Shown piece by piece: positions 1-11,800 of a DNA stretch of 46,302 nt. This DNA comes from Myxococcales bacterium (GTDB taxonomy: Bacteria; Myxococcota_A; Polyangia; Haliangiales; Haliangiaceae), in assembly GCA_947483555.1 (NCBI GenBank), contig CANKMW010000078.1, positions 1 through 46,302 of the forward strand, given 5' to 3'. Each line of letters begins with the position of its first letter. The first letter of the stretch is position 1. The position numbers were made by a program, and so were the translations under genes. The notes under the pieces were generated by a model. The model was given only the letters and a program-made list of their open reading frames with translations. It was not told the origin of the DNA and made no database searches.

Positions 1-127
1 CCGTCCCGACCGCGGCCTCATCGTTCCCCGGCGCCGGCGCGGAGCGAAGAAAGTGTCAGGGATGTCCTTGCTCTGATTGTCAGGGATGTCCGTGGGCAAG
101 AGTGTCCAGGATGTCTGTGCTTGAACA
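1..127 (+). repeat. Left arm of 127-bp inverted repeat
   Basis: The arm pairs with 350-476 at 126 of 127 positions. It contains three 14-bp direct repeats at 54, 78 and 103. It probably continues to the left of the window. Confidence 0.92.
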
Positions 128-349
128 CAAGAAAACCGGAGTCGGGACCGGGGAGCCCTGGCGAGCTACGCTTTCGGCCGCGGATTTGGCCGCCGGCGGA
201 CTCCCGGAAGCCGCAGCTGCCCGGTTGCCGGCCGGGCTGGCGGCTGGACCGCCGACGCCCGCCTCGCCCTCACGCGCTTCGTCATCTTGAATGAGCGGAT
301 ATCATGGTGGAGGCCGGCCATGCAAGGGATGCCGACACCTGGGGCATCC

Positions 350-476
350 TGTTCAAGCACAGACATCCTGGACACTCTTGCCCACGGACATCCCTGACAA
401 TCAGAGCACGGACATCCCTGACACTTTCTTCGCTCCGCGCCGGCGCCGGGGAACGATGAGGCCGCGGTCGGGACGG
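350..476 (-). repeat. Right arm of 127-bp inverted repeat
   Basis: Reverse complement of 1-127 with a single difference. A GGNNNC hexamer array begins 10 bp beyond its outer end. Confidence 0.92.
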
Positions 477-485
477 TGTTCGTTC

Positions 486-533
486 GGCCGCGGTTTCGGC
501 CGCGGTTTCGGTGTCGGCCGCGGTTTCGGTTTC
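486..533. repeat. GGNNNC hexamer array (8 units)
   Basis: Eight contiguous hexamers: GGCCGC, GGTTTC, GGCCGC, GGTTTC, GGTGTC, GGCCGC, GGTTTC, GGTTTC. The array lies between the inverted-repeat element and the stop codon of the histidine kinase gene at 545. Confidence 0.9.
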
Positions 534-544
534 CGCCGTGGCGG

Positions 545-2953
545 CTATCGGGCCGGCAGGATCACCGCGCCGTCGCGGACGTAGGCCGAGGATGGCAGCG
601 CCTTCGCCGTGGCCTTGGCGGTCGCGGCGGCGGTCGACACGTCGGCGAACGAACCCATGTCGTCGAGGCCGACCGCGGCGATCGAGACCGTCATCAGCGG
701 GAACTGTCGCACGATGCCGTAGCGGTCCTGGGCCTGGATGTAGCCCCGGCGCCGATCGTCGCGATCGTAGTAGAGCGGGATCAGGCGATCGAAGCGCTCG
801 ATGAACGACCTGCACACCAGATCGGCACGTTCGACATCGAGCACCATCACGAAGTCGTCGCCGGCGATGTGACCGATGAAGTCGCCCGGCTGTCCGAGTT
901 GACCCACCACCTCGCGCACCAGGTCGCCGGTCTGTCGGATCACGGCGTCGGCGCGGGCCACGCCGAAGTAATCGTTGAAGGCCTTGAAGTTGTCGAGGTC
1001 GAGGTAGGCGCACACCGCGCTCCGATCGCCGTCCGCGATGCGGCGATCGACCTCGGCGGCGATGGCGTCGGCGCCGGGCAGCTGGGTGGTTGGCGAGGCG
1101 CCGAGCTCGCGGGCCTGGCGCGCCAGCGCCTTGCCGACCCGGGCCACCAGCTCGACGGCATCGAAGGGCTTGACCACGTAGTCCTCGGCGCCGGAGCGAA
1201 ACGCGCGCACCTTGTCGGCGGTCTCGCCGCGGGCCGACAGGAAGATGATCGGCGTCATGCCGGTCGAGGCGTCGGCGCGCAGGCGCTCGGCGGTGTTGTA
1301 GCCATCGAGCACCGGCATCATCACGTCGAGCAGGACCAGGTCGGGACGGAAGCGGCGGGCCTCGACCAGCGCGGTGTCGGAGCTGCCGACGTCGCGGACC
1401 GCGTACCCGGCCTGGGTCAGGATCTCGCGGCAGATCACGCGCACCGAGGCGTCGTCGTCGACGACCAGGATGCGTGAGGCCTCGCGGCGTCCGGCCTCGA
1501 GCAGCAGCCGGGCGCAGATCTCGTGGAACTGCGATGGCTGCACCGGACGGTCGATGCATTCGTCAGCGCCGGCGGCCAGCAACTCGGCGTGGCGCGCCGG
1601 CTCGGCCACCACCAGCACCGCGGCGTTTCGGGTCTCGGGATCGTGCTCGAAGATGGCGACCAGCGCCATGGCGTCGGCGATCTGCGCCGAGATCACCGCC
1701 AGCCCCATCGGCTCGGCGCGGGCAGCAGCTAGTGCGCTGTCGGCGTCGGCGGTGACCACGACGTCGTGCCCGGCGGCCATCAGCAGGCCCTTCAGGAGGT
1801 ACGCCGAGTGCGGGTCGTCGTCGATGACCAGGGCGCGGACGGCGTCGATCATCGGTCGTGGCGCCGGCTCGACGCGCGGCTCGACCGGCGCCGCGGCTTG
1901 CGCTGGCAGCGTGAACACGAACTTGGTGCCCTCGCGGCTCGACTCGACCCAGATCCGGCCGCCGTGCGCTTCCACGACCGCGCGCGAGATGCCGAGCCCC
2001 AACCCAGTGCCGGCGACGCGGCGGGGCGCGGTATCGGGCGGTGCGAAGATGCGCTCGCGATCGGCCTCGGCGATCGGCTCACCATCGTTCCAGACCGACA
2101 CGCCGACCGCGTCGGCCACCACCGGCGGCCCGAACACGTCGACATCGACGTGACCGCCGGGGCCGGCGAAGTTGATCGAGTTCGAGAGCAGATTGCCGAG
2201 CACGCGAGCCAGCTTTTCTGGGTCGCCGGTGACCGCGACGTCCTCGGCGGCGGTGGTCACGGCGACCCGGACGCCGCGCGCCGCGGCGGCGTCGCGGTAG
2301 CGGTCGACGACCTCGCGGGTCAGGCGGCCCATCAACACCGGCACGCGGTTGAGCGTGAGCGGGCCAGTGGCGGCGCGGGCGGTGTCGACCAGCTGGTCGA
2401 TCACCAGGCTCATGCGGGTCGCGGCCTGGCGCGCCATCTCGACGTAGCGGGTCTGCTTGTCGGTGAGCTCGCCGGCGTAGCCGGTGAGCACGATGTCGAG
2501 CGCGCCGGCGACCGAGGTCAGGGGCGTGCGCAGCTCGTGCGACATGATGCGCACCAGATCGCCATGGCGCTGGGCCAGGTCGCGGGTGGCGCCCAGATCG
2601 CGCAACACGACCACCGCGCCGACCGTGGCCCCGCCTTCGGTGATCGGCGTGACCACCGAGTGCAGCAGCTGATCGCCGATCCGGATCTGCTCGCGCACTT
2701 CGCCGCCGTCGGCGCCGGCGATCAGATCGAACGGGTAGAAGCCCAGCTTCTCGGCCAGGAAGCGGGTCGTGACCTCGCCGTCACCGAGGCCGAGGAAGCG
2801 GCGGGCCGCGCGATTGACCTCGACCTCGCCGGTGCGGGTGTCGGCCACCACCACACCGTCCGCCATCGCCTCGAAGGCGCGCACGAGCTTCGCGCCCTGG
2901 GTCACGCGGCCATGGTACCGGACCCGGACCTCGACGGCGACCCCCTCCGTCAC
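545..2953 (-). CDS. Hybrid sensor histidine kinase: PAS-HisKA-HATPase-REC(degenerate)-REC-GGDEF(degenerate)
   Basis: 802 residues from a GTG start, no signal peptide or membrane segment, so probably a cytoplasmic phosphorelay kinase. A PAS-like domain (about 20-125) precedes HisKA with the phosphorylatable His139 in MSHELRTPL. HATPase_c follows (about 240-355, GTGLGLGISRAVV). The first receiver (about 370-480) keeps the acidic pocket IDDD, but where the phospho-acceptor Asp should stand the sequence reads AVISAQIADA. The second receiver (about 492-610) is canonical (VLLDVMMPVLDG, then SAR and VVKPFD). The C-terminal domain (about 625-775) has the GGDEF-family DLDNFKAFND motif, but the signature loop reads AGDDF, so cyclase activity is doubtful. 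A GTG at 2905 is an alternative start. It diverges from the lipoprotein gene at 2998 with only 44 bp between. The output target is unknown. Confidence 0.9.
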   Translation of the reverse strand: MTEGVAVEVRVRYHGRVTQGAKLVRAFEAMADGVVVADTRTGEVEVNRAARRFLGLGDGEVTTRFLAEKLGFYPFDLIAGADGGEVREQIRIGDQLLHSVVTPITEGGATVGAVVVLRDLGATRDLAQRHGDLVRIMSHELRTPLTSVAGALDIVLTGYAGELTDKQTRYVEMARQAATRMSLVIDQLVDTARAATGPLTLNRVPVLMGRLTREVVDRYRDAAAARGVRVAVTTAAEDVAVTGDPEKLARVLGNLLSNSINFAGPGGHVDVDVFGPPVVADAVGVSVWNDGEPIAEADRERIFAPPDTAPRRVAGTGLGLGISRAVVEAHGGRIWVESSREGTKFVFTLPAQAAAPVEPRVEPAPRPMIDAVRALVIDDDPHSAYLLKGLLMAAGHDVVVTADADSALAAARAEPMGLAVISAQIADAMALVAIFEHDPETRNAAVLVVAEPARHAELLAAGADECIDRPVQPSQFHEICARLLLEAGRREASRILVVDDDASVRVICREILTQAGYAVRDVGSSDTALVEARRFRPDLVLLDVMMPVLDGYNTAERLRADASTGMTPIIFLSARGETADKVRAFRSGAEDYVVKPFDAVELVARVGKALARQARELGASPTTQLPGADAIAAEVDRRIADGDRSAVCAYLDLDNFKAFNDYFGVARADAVIRQTGDLVREVVGQLGQPGDFIGHIAGDDFVMVLDVERADLVCRSFIERFDRLIPLYYDRDDRRRGYIQAQDRYGIVRQFPLMTVSIAAVGLDDMGSFADVSTAAATAKATAKALPSSAYVRDGAVILPAR

Positions 2954-2997
2954 CTCGACGCTCGCTTCTTCGGCCGCGACGCTGTCTACTCCTCGCC

Positions 2998-4413
2998 ATG
3001 TCCAACCTGGATCCCGGCCGCCGCGCCAAGTTCTGGCTGGCCGCCGTGGTGGCGCTATCGCTGCTCGCCCCCGGCTGCTTCTTCGGGCCTCGCGCCCACG
3101 GTGTGGACATGGCGGCCATGAACGCGCTGCCCCAGGACGAGATGGCGAAGCGCTTCCCGGGCGGGAACCACATCTATCGGCGCGGGTACCAGCGGAAGGG
3201 CGGCGCGCTGGTCGCGCGCAGCGATTCGGACTTCATCTCGGTCACGCCCGGCGGGGTCTCGTTCTCGACCGGCCCGACGGACTTCGGCTTCCGCGAGGCG
3301 CGCGGCCTGTACGTCGGTTCCCACCACGACGACTACGAGGAAGGGGTCGTGATCATCGACGACCTCCTGTATCGCGTGTCGAGGTACACCAAGCGGGACG
3401 CCACCGACAAGAACTTCCACATCGACGCCGTCTTCGCCGCCCACGACAACCACCGCCAGATCGAGAGCATGAGCCTCGCGACCCACGAGCAGCACGTCCG
3501 CGACTACCTCGCGGCCCAGGTGATCGCGGCCGCGGAGCGGGAAGCGAAGCAGCCGGCCGTGGTGGTCGCGGCGCCGGTCGAGGCCCCCGCAGCCCCCGAC
3601 CGCTGGGCGCTGTCCGAGGCCGGCCAGGCGCGTCTGGAGCGGGTCAGGACGAGCATCCTGCTGTCGGTGGAGGCCAGCGCCAGCGGCCCCGACGCCGACG
3701 TCCACATCAACGTCAGCGCCCTGCTCCGGGATGGGTCGACGATGGATATCGACAGCAGCGAAAAGGTCTATCGGCTGGCGTTCTTCGACAAGGCGTTTCA
3801 CGGCAAGACCTCGATGATGGTCGAGGTGTGGCTCAAGGATGATCCCACGATCCGCGTCGAGCAGGAGTTCGCGTACTCCTTCGACAACCCGCAGACCTTC
3901 GAGTGCCAGGGGGCGGTCGGCTTGACCGGCGCCGACTTCGACCACGCGCGTGGCATGTACTATCACGGGCAGCCGGGTCGTAACGGCCCCGACATCACCG
4001 TCGAGATCATGGCCACCGGCGAGACCACCGCCGACGGCGAGCAGATCCTGCGCTACCGCGTCGAGCGCGCCGTCGGGCCGTCGTTCGAGTGCGCGCGGGA
4101 CGAGAACGCGGTGTTCGTCACCAGCGCGACCGCCAAGGTTCACATCGGCAGCCATGGTGGCAAGGGCGGGTGGGGCGTCCCGCGCATGGACGGCGACGGC
4201 ACCAACGGTGGGCGGGGCGGGGACGGCGGGACCATCACGGCGATCGTCGACCCGTCGGTGAAGCGCTACAACCTCTCGCATGCCGCGAAGGGGGGCGCGG
4301 GTGGCAATCCCTCGGACCCGGAGAAGGCCAACGTCGGGACCGCGGGCAGCCGGGGCCGCACCGGCGCCGACGGCCGCTTCGAGGAGCGGCGCGCCACCGT
4401 GGAGATCCCGTGA
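2998..4413 (+). CDS. Putative lipoprotein with Gly-rich C-terminal region
   Basis: 471 residues. The N-terminus is a lipoprotein signal peptide: basic SNLDPGRRAK, hydrophobic FWLAAVVALSLLAPG, then Cys27 in the lipobox LAPGC. The mature protein is therefore probably anchored in a membrane facing the periplasm. The middle (about residues 60-340) is a mixed, soluble-looking region without a motif I can name. From about residue 380 there are Gly-rich stretches such as GGKGGWG and GGRGGDGG, resembling loose collagen-like or loop-rich tails. The start is chosen because it directly precedes the signal peptide. It diverges from the kinase and converges on the exporter operon with a 35-bp gap. I do not recognise the family and assign no function. 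Confidence 0.8.
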   Translation: MSNLDPGRRAKFWLAAVVALSLLAPGCFFGPRAHGVDMAAMNALPQDEMAKRFPGGNHIYRRGYQRKGGALVARSDSDFISVTPGGVSFSTGPTDFGFREARGLYVGSHHDDYEEGVVIIDDLLYRVSRYTKRDATDKNFHIDAVFAAHDNHRQIESMSLATHEQHVRDYLAAQVIAAAEREAKQPAVVVAAPVEAPAAPDRWALSEAGQARLERVRTSILLSVEASASGPDADVHINVSALLRDGSTMDIDSSEKVYRLAFFDKAFHGKTSMMVEVWLKDDPTIRVEQEFAYSFDNPQTFECQGAVGLTGADFDHARGMYYHGQPGRNGPDITVEIMATGETTADGEQILRYRVERAVGPSFECARDENAVFVTSATAKVHIGSHGGKGGWGVPRMDGDGTNGGRGGDGGTITAIVDPSVKRYNLSHAAKGGAGGNPSDPEKANVGTAGSRGRTGADGRFEERRATVEIP

Positions 4414-4448
4414 CGATCGCGCGATAGCAGCGGGTTGTCGCTCGGCGG

Positions 4449-6316
<1,868 letters not shown>

Positions 6317-6320
<4 letters not shown>

Positions 6321-8218
6321 CGCGCCGCCTCGCGCTGGGTCGCGGCCGGCGCCGACGCCGCGAGCTGGGTGCGATAGAGCTCGGCGTAGACCCCGCCGCG
6401 CGCCAGCAGCTCGTCGTGGCCGCCGGTCTCGACCACCTTGCCGTCGTCGAGCACGACGATCTGGTGCGCGTTCTTGACCGCCGCCACGCGGTGCGAGATG
6501 AGCAGCGCGGTGCGGCCGGCCAGGACCTGATCCAGGCGATCGAGGATGACCCGCTCGGTCTCGGCGTCGACGCTCGACAGCGAGTCATCGAGGATGAGCA
6601 GGCGGGGATCGCTGGCGATGGCGCGGGCCAGCGCGACCCGCTGGCGCTGGCCGCCCGACAGCGTGATGCCGCGCTCGCCGACCACGGTCGCGAAGTGATC
6701 CGGCATCGCGGCCAGATCGCGGCTCAGGCCGGCGACCTCGGCGGCGGCGGCGACCCGCGGATCGGGCTGGCCATCGATGAACGCCGGCGCGCCCAGCTGC
6801 GGCGCGCCGGCGCCGGTGACCCGTTCGAGCTCGTCGGCGCGGGCCTTGGGGATGCTGGAACCGGCGCCGTAGCCGAACGCGACGTTGTCGGCGATCGTGG
6901 TCGAGAACAGGAACGCCTCCTGCGGCGCGTAGCCGATCGCCGCCCGCAGGTCGGCGAGCGGCAGCGACGTGACGTCGCGGCCATCGAGGAACACCGCCCC
7001 GGCCGGGATGTCGATCAGGCGACACACCGCCTCGACCAGCGTGCTCTTGCCGCCGCCGGTGCGGCCGACGATCGCGGTGGTGGTGCCGGCCGCCACGGTG
7101 AAGCGGACGTCGTCGAGGATCCGGCGTCCGCCCAGCTCGACCGACAGGCCGCGCACCTCGAGCCCGCCGCGGACATCGCGGGCCTCGAGTCGGCCGCCGT
7201 CGCCGTCGACGATCGTGCTCCGGGTCGCGAGCAGCGCGTCGAGCCGAGCCCACGACGCCCGGCCACGCTGGATCAAGGACAGCATCCAGCCCAGCGCCAC
7301 CGTCGGCCACACCAGGCGGGCCAGGTAGCCGCTCATCTCGACCAGTTGACCGAGCTCGATGGTGCCGCGCATCACCTGGTGACCGCCGACGTAGAGCACG
7401 ACGATCGACGACAGGGCGCCCAGGGCCGCGAACGCCGGCACCAGCTGACCGCGCACCCGGGTCAGCGCCATGTTGGTCTCGAGCAGCTTCTGCGACGAGA
7501 CCCGGAAGCGCTCCTTGCGCACACCCTCGAGGCCATACGACTTGATGGCCTGGATCGACGTCAGGTCTTCCTGGATCTCGTTCGAGAGCGTCCCCAGCTG
7601 CGCCTGCACCGCCTGGCTGGTTCGGTAGACCCGCTTGCCGAACACCCGGCCGAGCAGGACCATGGTCGGGTACGGCAGGCAGGCCCACAACGTCAGCCAC
7701 GGATCGACCCGCAGCATCATCACCAGCACGGTCGCGAACGCGAACAGCGTGTTGATCACGTTGAGCACGCCGGCACCCCACAGGGCGCGCACGGTCTGCA
7801 CGTCGTTGGTCAGCCGCGACATGACGTCGCCGGTCGGGTGGGCGCGGTACCAGGGCTGGTCGAGACCGAGCAGGTGGCGGAACAGGTCGCTCCGCAGGTC
7901 GTACTCGGCGGCGCGCGCGACGTTGAAGATCCAGACCCGCGACAGGATGCGCGTGATGGCGGTCCCGAACGCGAAGCCGACCATGGCCAGCGCGAGGCCG
8001 GGGACCTCGCCATGGCGGCCGTCCTTCAACGCCTCGATCGTGAGCCCGGTGGTGACCGGAATGCCCAGGAACAGCACGTTGGTGAGCAACAGCATGACCA
8101 CGCCGCCGCCGATGGCGGGCCGATACCGCCGCAGATACCCCCACGCGCCCCGGGGTCGATCGACGGCGGACGGCGGTGGCACTCGCGGAGGCTTAGCGCC
8201 GCGCGAGCGGAGACGCAA
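6317..8218 (-). CDS. ABC exporter half-transporter, subunit with degenerate Walker B
   Basis: 633 residues, first gene of the exporter operon. A six-helix membrane domain (about 25-310) precedes a nucleotide-binding domain with Walker A GRTGGGKST, Q-loop YAPQEAFLF, an intact signature LSGGQRQRV and switch His in LISHR. Walker B reads LLILDDSLSSVD: Asp replaces the catalytic Glu, as in the YheI-like half of heterodimeric exporters. A 50-residue insertion lies between Q-loop and signature. The listed start is TTG at 8218; an in-frame GTG at 8182 (giving a protein starting VPPPSAVDRP) is equally plausible. The operon start faces a hexamer array some 20 bp upstream, so any promoter lies within or beyond that array. 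Confidence 0.92.
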
Positions 8219-8240
8219 ACGTCGGGGGAGAGGAAGAGCC

Positions 8241-8524
8241 GTACCGGTACCGGTACCGGTACCGGGTACGGGTACCGGTACCGGTTGGCCGATCCCGATC
8301 CCGATTCCGATTCCGACGCCGATTCCGATCCCGACTCCGACACCGACTCCGACACCGACTCCGACACCGACTCCGACACCGACTCCGACACCGACTCCGA
8401 CACCGACTCCGACACCGACTCCGATCCCGACTCCGATCCCGACTCCGATCCCGACTCCGATCCCGACTCCGATCCCGACTCCGATCCCGACTCCGATCCC
8501 GACTCCGACTCGGTACCGGTACCG
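8241..8524. repeat. Compound hexamer array GNNNCC with GGTACC ends
   Basis: From 8241 to about 8285 the sequence is GGTACC-type repeats. From 8291 to 8506 there are 36 uninterrupted hexamers of the form GAYNCC. They start as mixed GATCCC, GATTCC, GACGCC, then run as seven copies of GACACC-GACTCC and then seven copies of GATCCC-GACTCC. The array closes with another GGTACC pair at 8513-8522. No frame is interrupted by a stop, which creates false ORFs of Pro-Thr, Asp-Ser or Ser-Glu repeats. It lies between the divergent exporter operon and the TPR gene. Confidence 0.95.
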
Positions 8525-8845
8525 ATCTGTGGCTCTACATCACGTGGTCGCGCCGCACGCGCCGCACATCCCTGGCCAGGCCGGGTCGGCGAAGGCGACG
8601 AAGCCGCAATGACGATGGTTGCCCACGACGAGTTCATCGCACGAACGCAAGCAGCGGCGAGCGTCATCGCTGCGGCAATCCGGATTGACGCCAAGTGCTC
8701 GTTTCGTCACGAGCCCGCGTTGTTTCGTGACGCCCGGCGGCGGTAGCATCGCGCTGACTTCGCGGTGCCACTGCGCCGCGAACGGGGACGTCGTCTCATC
8801 ACAGTCGTCTCATCACAGACTCGCACCAGGCGCACACCAGGGTTC
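8525..8845. other. Upstream region of the TPR gene, no gene seen
   Basis: This stretch has lower GC than the flanking genes and no supported ORF. A TAGCAT box at 8744-8749 resembles the TANNNT boxes before other starts here. Two similar segments starting GTTTCGT lie around 8700 and 8721. A perfect 14-bp tandem repeat follows at 8790-8817. Confidence 0.6.
8790..8817. repeat. Perfect 14-bp tandem repeat in the TPR gene leader
   Basis: GTCGTCTCATCACA occurs twice without a spacer (8790-8803, 8804-8817), ending 28 bp before the preferred ATG. The unit is not a multiple of three, which favours this segment being untranslated and the start being at 8846 rather than GTG 8765. It could be an operator; that is inference. 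Confidence 0.85.
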
Positions 8846-11800
8846 ATGGCTGATCTCCTCCAGTTCCTCGCCATCCTCGATAGCGATCCGGACGACGTCA
8901 ACGTGCTCGCGGCGCTGGCCGACTCGGCCACGCGCGGCTTCGACTCGGGTGGCGCGCAGGCGCTCGGCACCGCCAAGAAGAGCCTGCGCGAGCGTGGCCG
9001 CCACGACGTGGCGCTCCGCCTGCTCGACGTCGAGCTGGCGGCCACCAACGGTCCGCGCCGCGCCGACCTCCTGGTCGAGAAAGGCCAGCTCCTCGACGAG
9101 GAGTTGCTCGACGAGCCGGCCGCCGCCCGCTGCTTCGAGGAGGCGCTCGGGGTCCGCCCCGACGACGAGACCGCCGCCGAGGCGCTGCAGCAGATGGCGC
9201 TCAACCGCGCCAACGAGAACTGGAGAAAGTTCGCCGCCAAGTTCGTCGACGAGGCCAAGGCCTCGACCGATCGCAAGTTGACCACCGGCCTGTACCTGGC
9301 CGCCGCCGAGAACTGGGCCCGCTACGCACCCGGCAGCGCCGAGATCGAGCAGTACCTGCGCCGCTCGCTCGACGCCGATCCCCACAACCGCAAGGCCGCG
9401 CTCCATCTCGAGCGCCTGCTGCGCGCCGGCGCCCGCTGGGTCGAGCTGGCGGCGCTCCTCGATGCCCGCGTCGATGCCGGGTCCTCGAAGGACGAGCGCA
9501 TCGCGGCGCTGCTCGGCCTGGTCGAGATCTGTCACTCCTACCTCGGTCAGCCTGATCGGGCGCTCGAGCACGGCAAGAAGGTGCTGGCCATGGATCCGGC
9601 GCAGCCGCGCGTGCTGCGCCTGCTCGGCGACGCGTTCGAACAGACCCAGAACTGGCAGGCGCTGGTGACGCTGTACTCGGGCGCCCTCAAGGCCAAGGGA
9701 GATGCCGGTGAGCTCGGCCTGGTGATCCAGGTCGGCATGATCCTGTGGAAGCGCCTCGGCGACGTCGAGGGCGCCGAGGACTACTTCAAGCGGATCCGCA
9801 AGCACGACCCGGCGCATCCGGCGGCGCTCGACTTCTACCGCGCCTACCACAGCAGCCGCGGTGAGGCCCAGAAGCTGGTCGCGATCCTGCGCCAGGCCGA
9901 GAAGGCGCTGCCGCCGCCCGGCACCAGCCCGGCCGCCGACGCCCGCGCCCGCGCGCTGGCCCTCGAGATCGCCGAGGTCTCGGAGGTCCAGCTCGCCACC
10001 CCCGAGAAGGCCATCGACGCCTGGAAGCAGCTGCTGCGCTCCGATCCGAGCTCGACCGAGGCCAAGGAGGCGCTCAAGCGGCTCTACCGCAAGGCCGAGA
10101 AGTGGAATCCGCTGCTCGACCTGCTCAAGGACGAGATCGAGCGTCTGCCCGACAGCGACGTGCGCGGCAAGGCCGACCGCCTCTACGAGGTGGTCGCGAT
10201 CTACCGCGACAATCTGCGCCAGGACCCGATGGTCCTCAACACGTACAACGCGATCCTCAAGCTCGATCCCGACGACCGGCGCGCGATCGACGAGCTGGCC
10301 GACAAGTACCGCGCGATGGGGCGCTGGCAGGATCTGATCGGCGTGCTCGCCAAGAAGGCCGAGCTGGCCTCGGCGCCGATCGCCGATCGAGCGGCGATCC
10401 TGCGCGAGACCGCCGACCTGTGGATCGATCGCTTCGGCAACTACGCCCAGGCCATCCGGCCGCTCGAGCGGCTGCTCGAGCTGGCGCTGCCGGATCCGGC
10501 CGTGGTCGCCGACGCGGTCAGCCGGCTCAAGGACATCTATACCCGGCGTCGGCAGTGGCGGCAGCTGATCGGCCTGCTGGGCAGGGAAGCCGACGCCGCC
10601 CACGGCGACGATCGTCGTCACAAGCTGTCGGAGATGGCCCGGCTGGCCGCCGAACGCGTCGGTGACACCCGGCTGTCGATCGAGATCCACAACCGGGTCG
10701 TCGCCGAGCACGCCGACGGCGGCGACGACGAGACCCTGGCCGCGCTCGCCAACCTGTACGAGCGCGAGAAGCGCTGGCTGGCGCTGGCCGAGATCCTGGG
10801 CCGGCAACGACGGCGGGCCAAGGCCCCGGCCGAGGCGGTCGCGCTGCTCGAGAAGCAGGGCGCCTTGCTGGCCGATCGCGTGGGCGCGCCAGCGCAGGCC
10901 GCCGATGCGTTCGCCGACATCCTCAGCCTCGATCCTGGCCACGGCAAGGCGCTGCGGACGCTGCGCGAGCTGTACGCCGCCGCCAGCGACTGGGACGGTC
11001 TCGAACGTCTCTACGGCGGGCTCAACCAGTGGGACGAGCTGTGCGACGCCCTGGTCGGGCTCGGCGATCGCCAGGATGACCGCGGGCCGCGCCTGGCGCT
11101 GTTCCGTCGCGCCGCCGCGATCGCGGAGCGCAAGGGCTCGGGCGATCGCATCGCCCGGACCTGGGAACGGGTGCTCGCCGTCGAGGCCAACGACCTCGCC
11201 GCCGCGCGGGCGCTGGCGCCCTTCTACCAGAAGGCCGAGAAGTGGTCGAAGCTGCTGCCGGTGCTCGAGGTCGCGCTCGCGCACGCCGAGACGCCCGCCG
11301 ACAAGCTGGCCCGGATGTCCGAGATCCGGACACTGTGCGAGCACAAGCTGGGCTCGAAGGCGCTAGCGCTGACCTGGACCGGTCGCGCGTTCGACCTCGC
11401 GCCCGACGACGCGACGGTGCTCGGCGACCTGCTGCGGATGGCTCACCTGCCCGAGCACTGGCGCGAGGTGGCCGCGATCCTGGCCCGCCACGCCCACGAC
11501 GCGGCGCGGCCCAGCGATATCCGGCTTCGCCTGCTGCGGGCGCTGTCGGATCTGTACGGCGTCAAGCTCGGCGATCTCGACGCTGCCCGCGAGGTGCACG
11601 GCAAGATCCTGGTCCTCACGCCCAAGGACGCCGAGGCCGCGGCTGCCTACGAAGAACTGTCGGAGCGGCTGTCGGACTGGCCGGCGCTGCTGGCCTCGTT
11701 GCGCCGCCGTCTCGACGAGGCCAGCGCCCCGGCGCAGCGCAGCGAACGGCGGGCCTTGCTGGCCCGCATCGCCGGGCTCGAAGAGGAACGGCTCGCTGAC

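Larger units (their letters stand above)
1..476. mobile_element. Long inverted-repeat element (IS end pair or MITE-like), truncated by window edge
   Basis: Positions 1-127 are the reverse complement of 350-476 with one mismatch (position 68 against 409). The core, 128-349, is only 222 bp and holds no convincing gene. Each arm carries three related 14-mers at regular spacing (54-67 and 78-91 identical, TGTCAGGGATGTCC; 103-116 a variant), as expected of transposase-binding subterminal repeats. Both arms open a reading frame inward that begins with the same residues, MSRMSVLE, and then diverges, so each arm may carry the leader and start of a lost transposase gene. A small hairpin (328-333 pairing with 343-348) sits just inside the right arm. 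The repeat reaches base 1, so its true length is unknown. The mobile-element reading is inference; no transposase is visible. Confidence 0.5.

Noticed and set aside
102..375. Short inward frames (62 and 69 residues) starting MSRMSVLE from each inverted-repeat arm
   Set aside because: They share only the arm-encoded residues and then diverge into low-complexity sequence; more likely lost transposase starts than genes.
8241..8524. CRISPR array
   Set aside because: Units are contiguous hexamers with no unique spacers and no cas genes nearby.
7635..8746. Long frames reading through the 8241-8524 array (Pro-Thr, Asp-Ser, Ser-Glu repeats)
   Set aside because: Hexamer repeats without stops keep all frames open; the frames are shadows of the exporter gene plus the array, and no start or domain supports them.
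8540..8749. 69-residue minus-strand frame with a CGACGA segment
   Set aside because: No ribosome-binding site, no recognisable family, composition unlike the neighbouring genes and overlap with the probable promoter region of the TPR gene.
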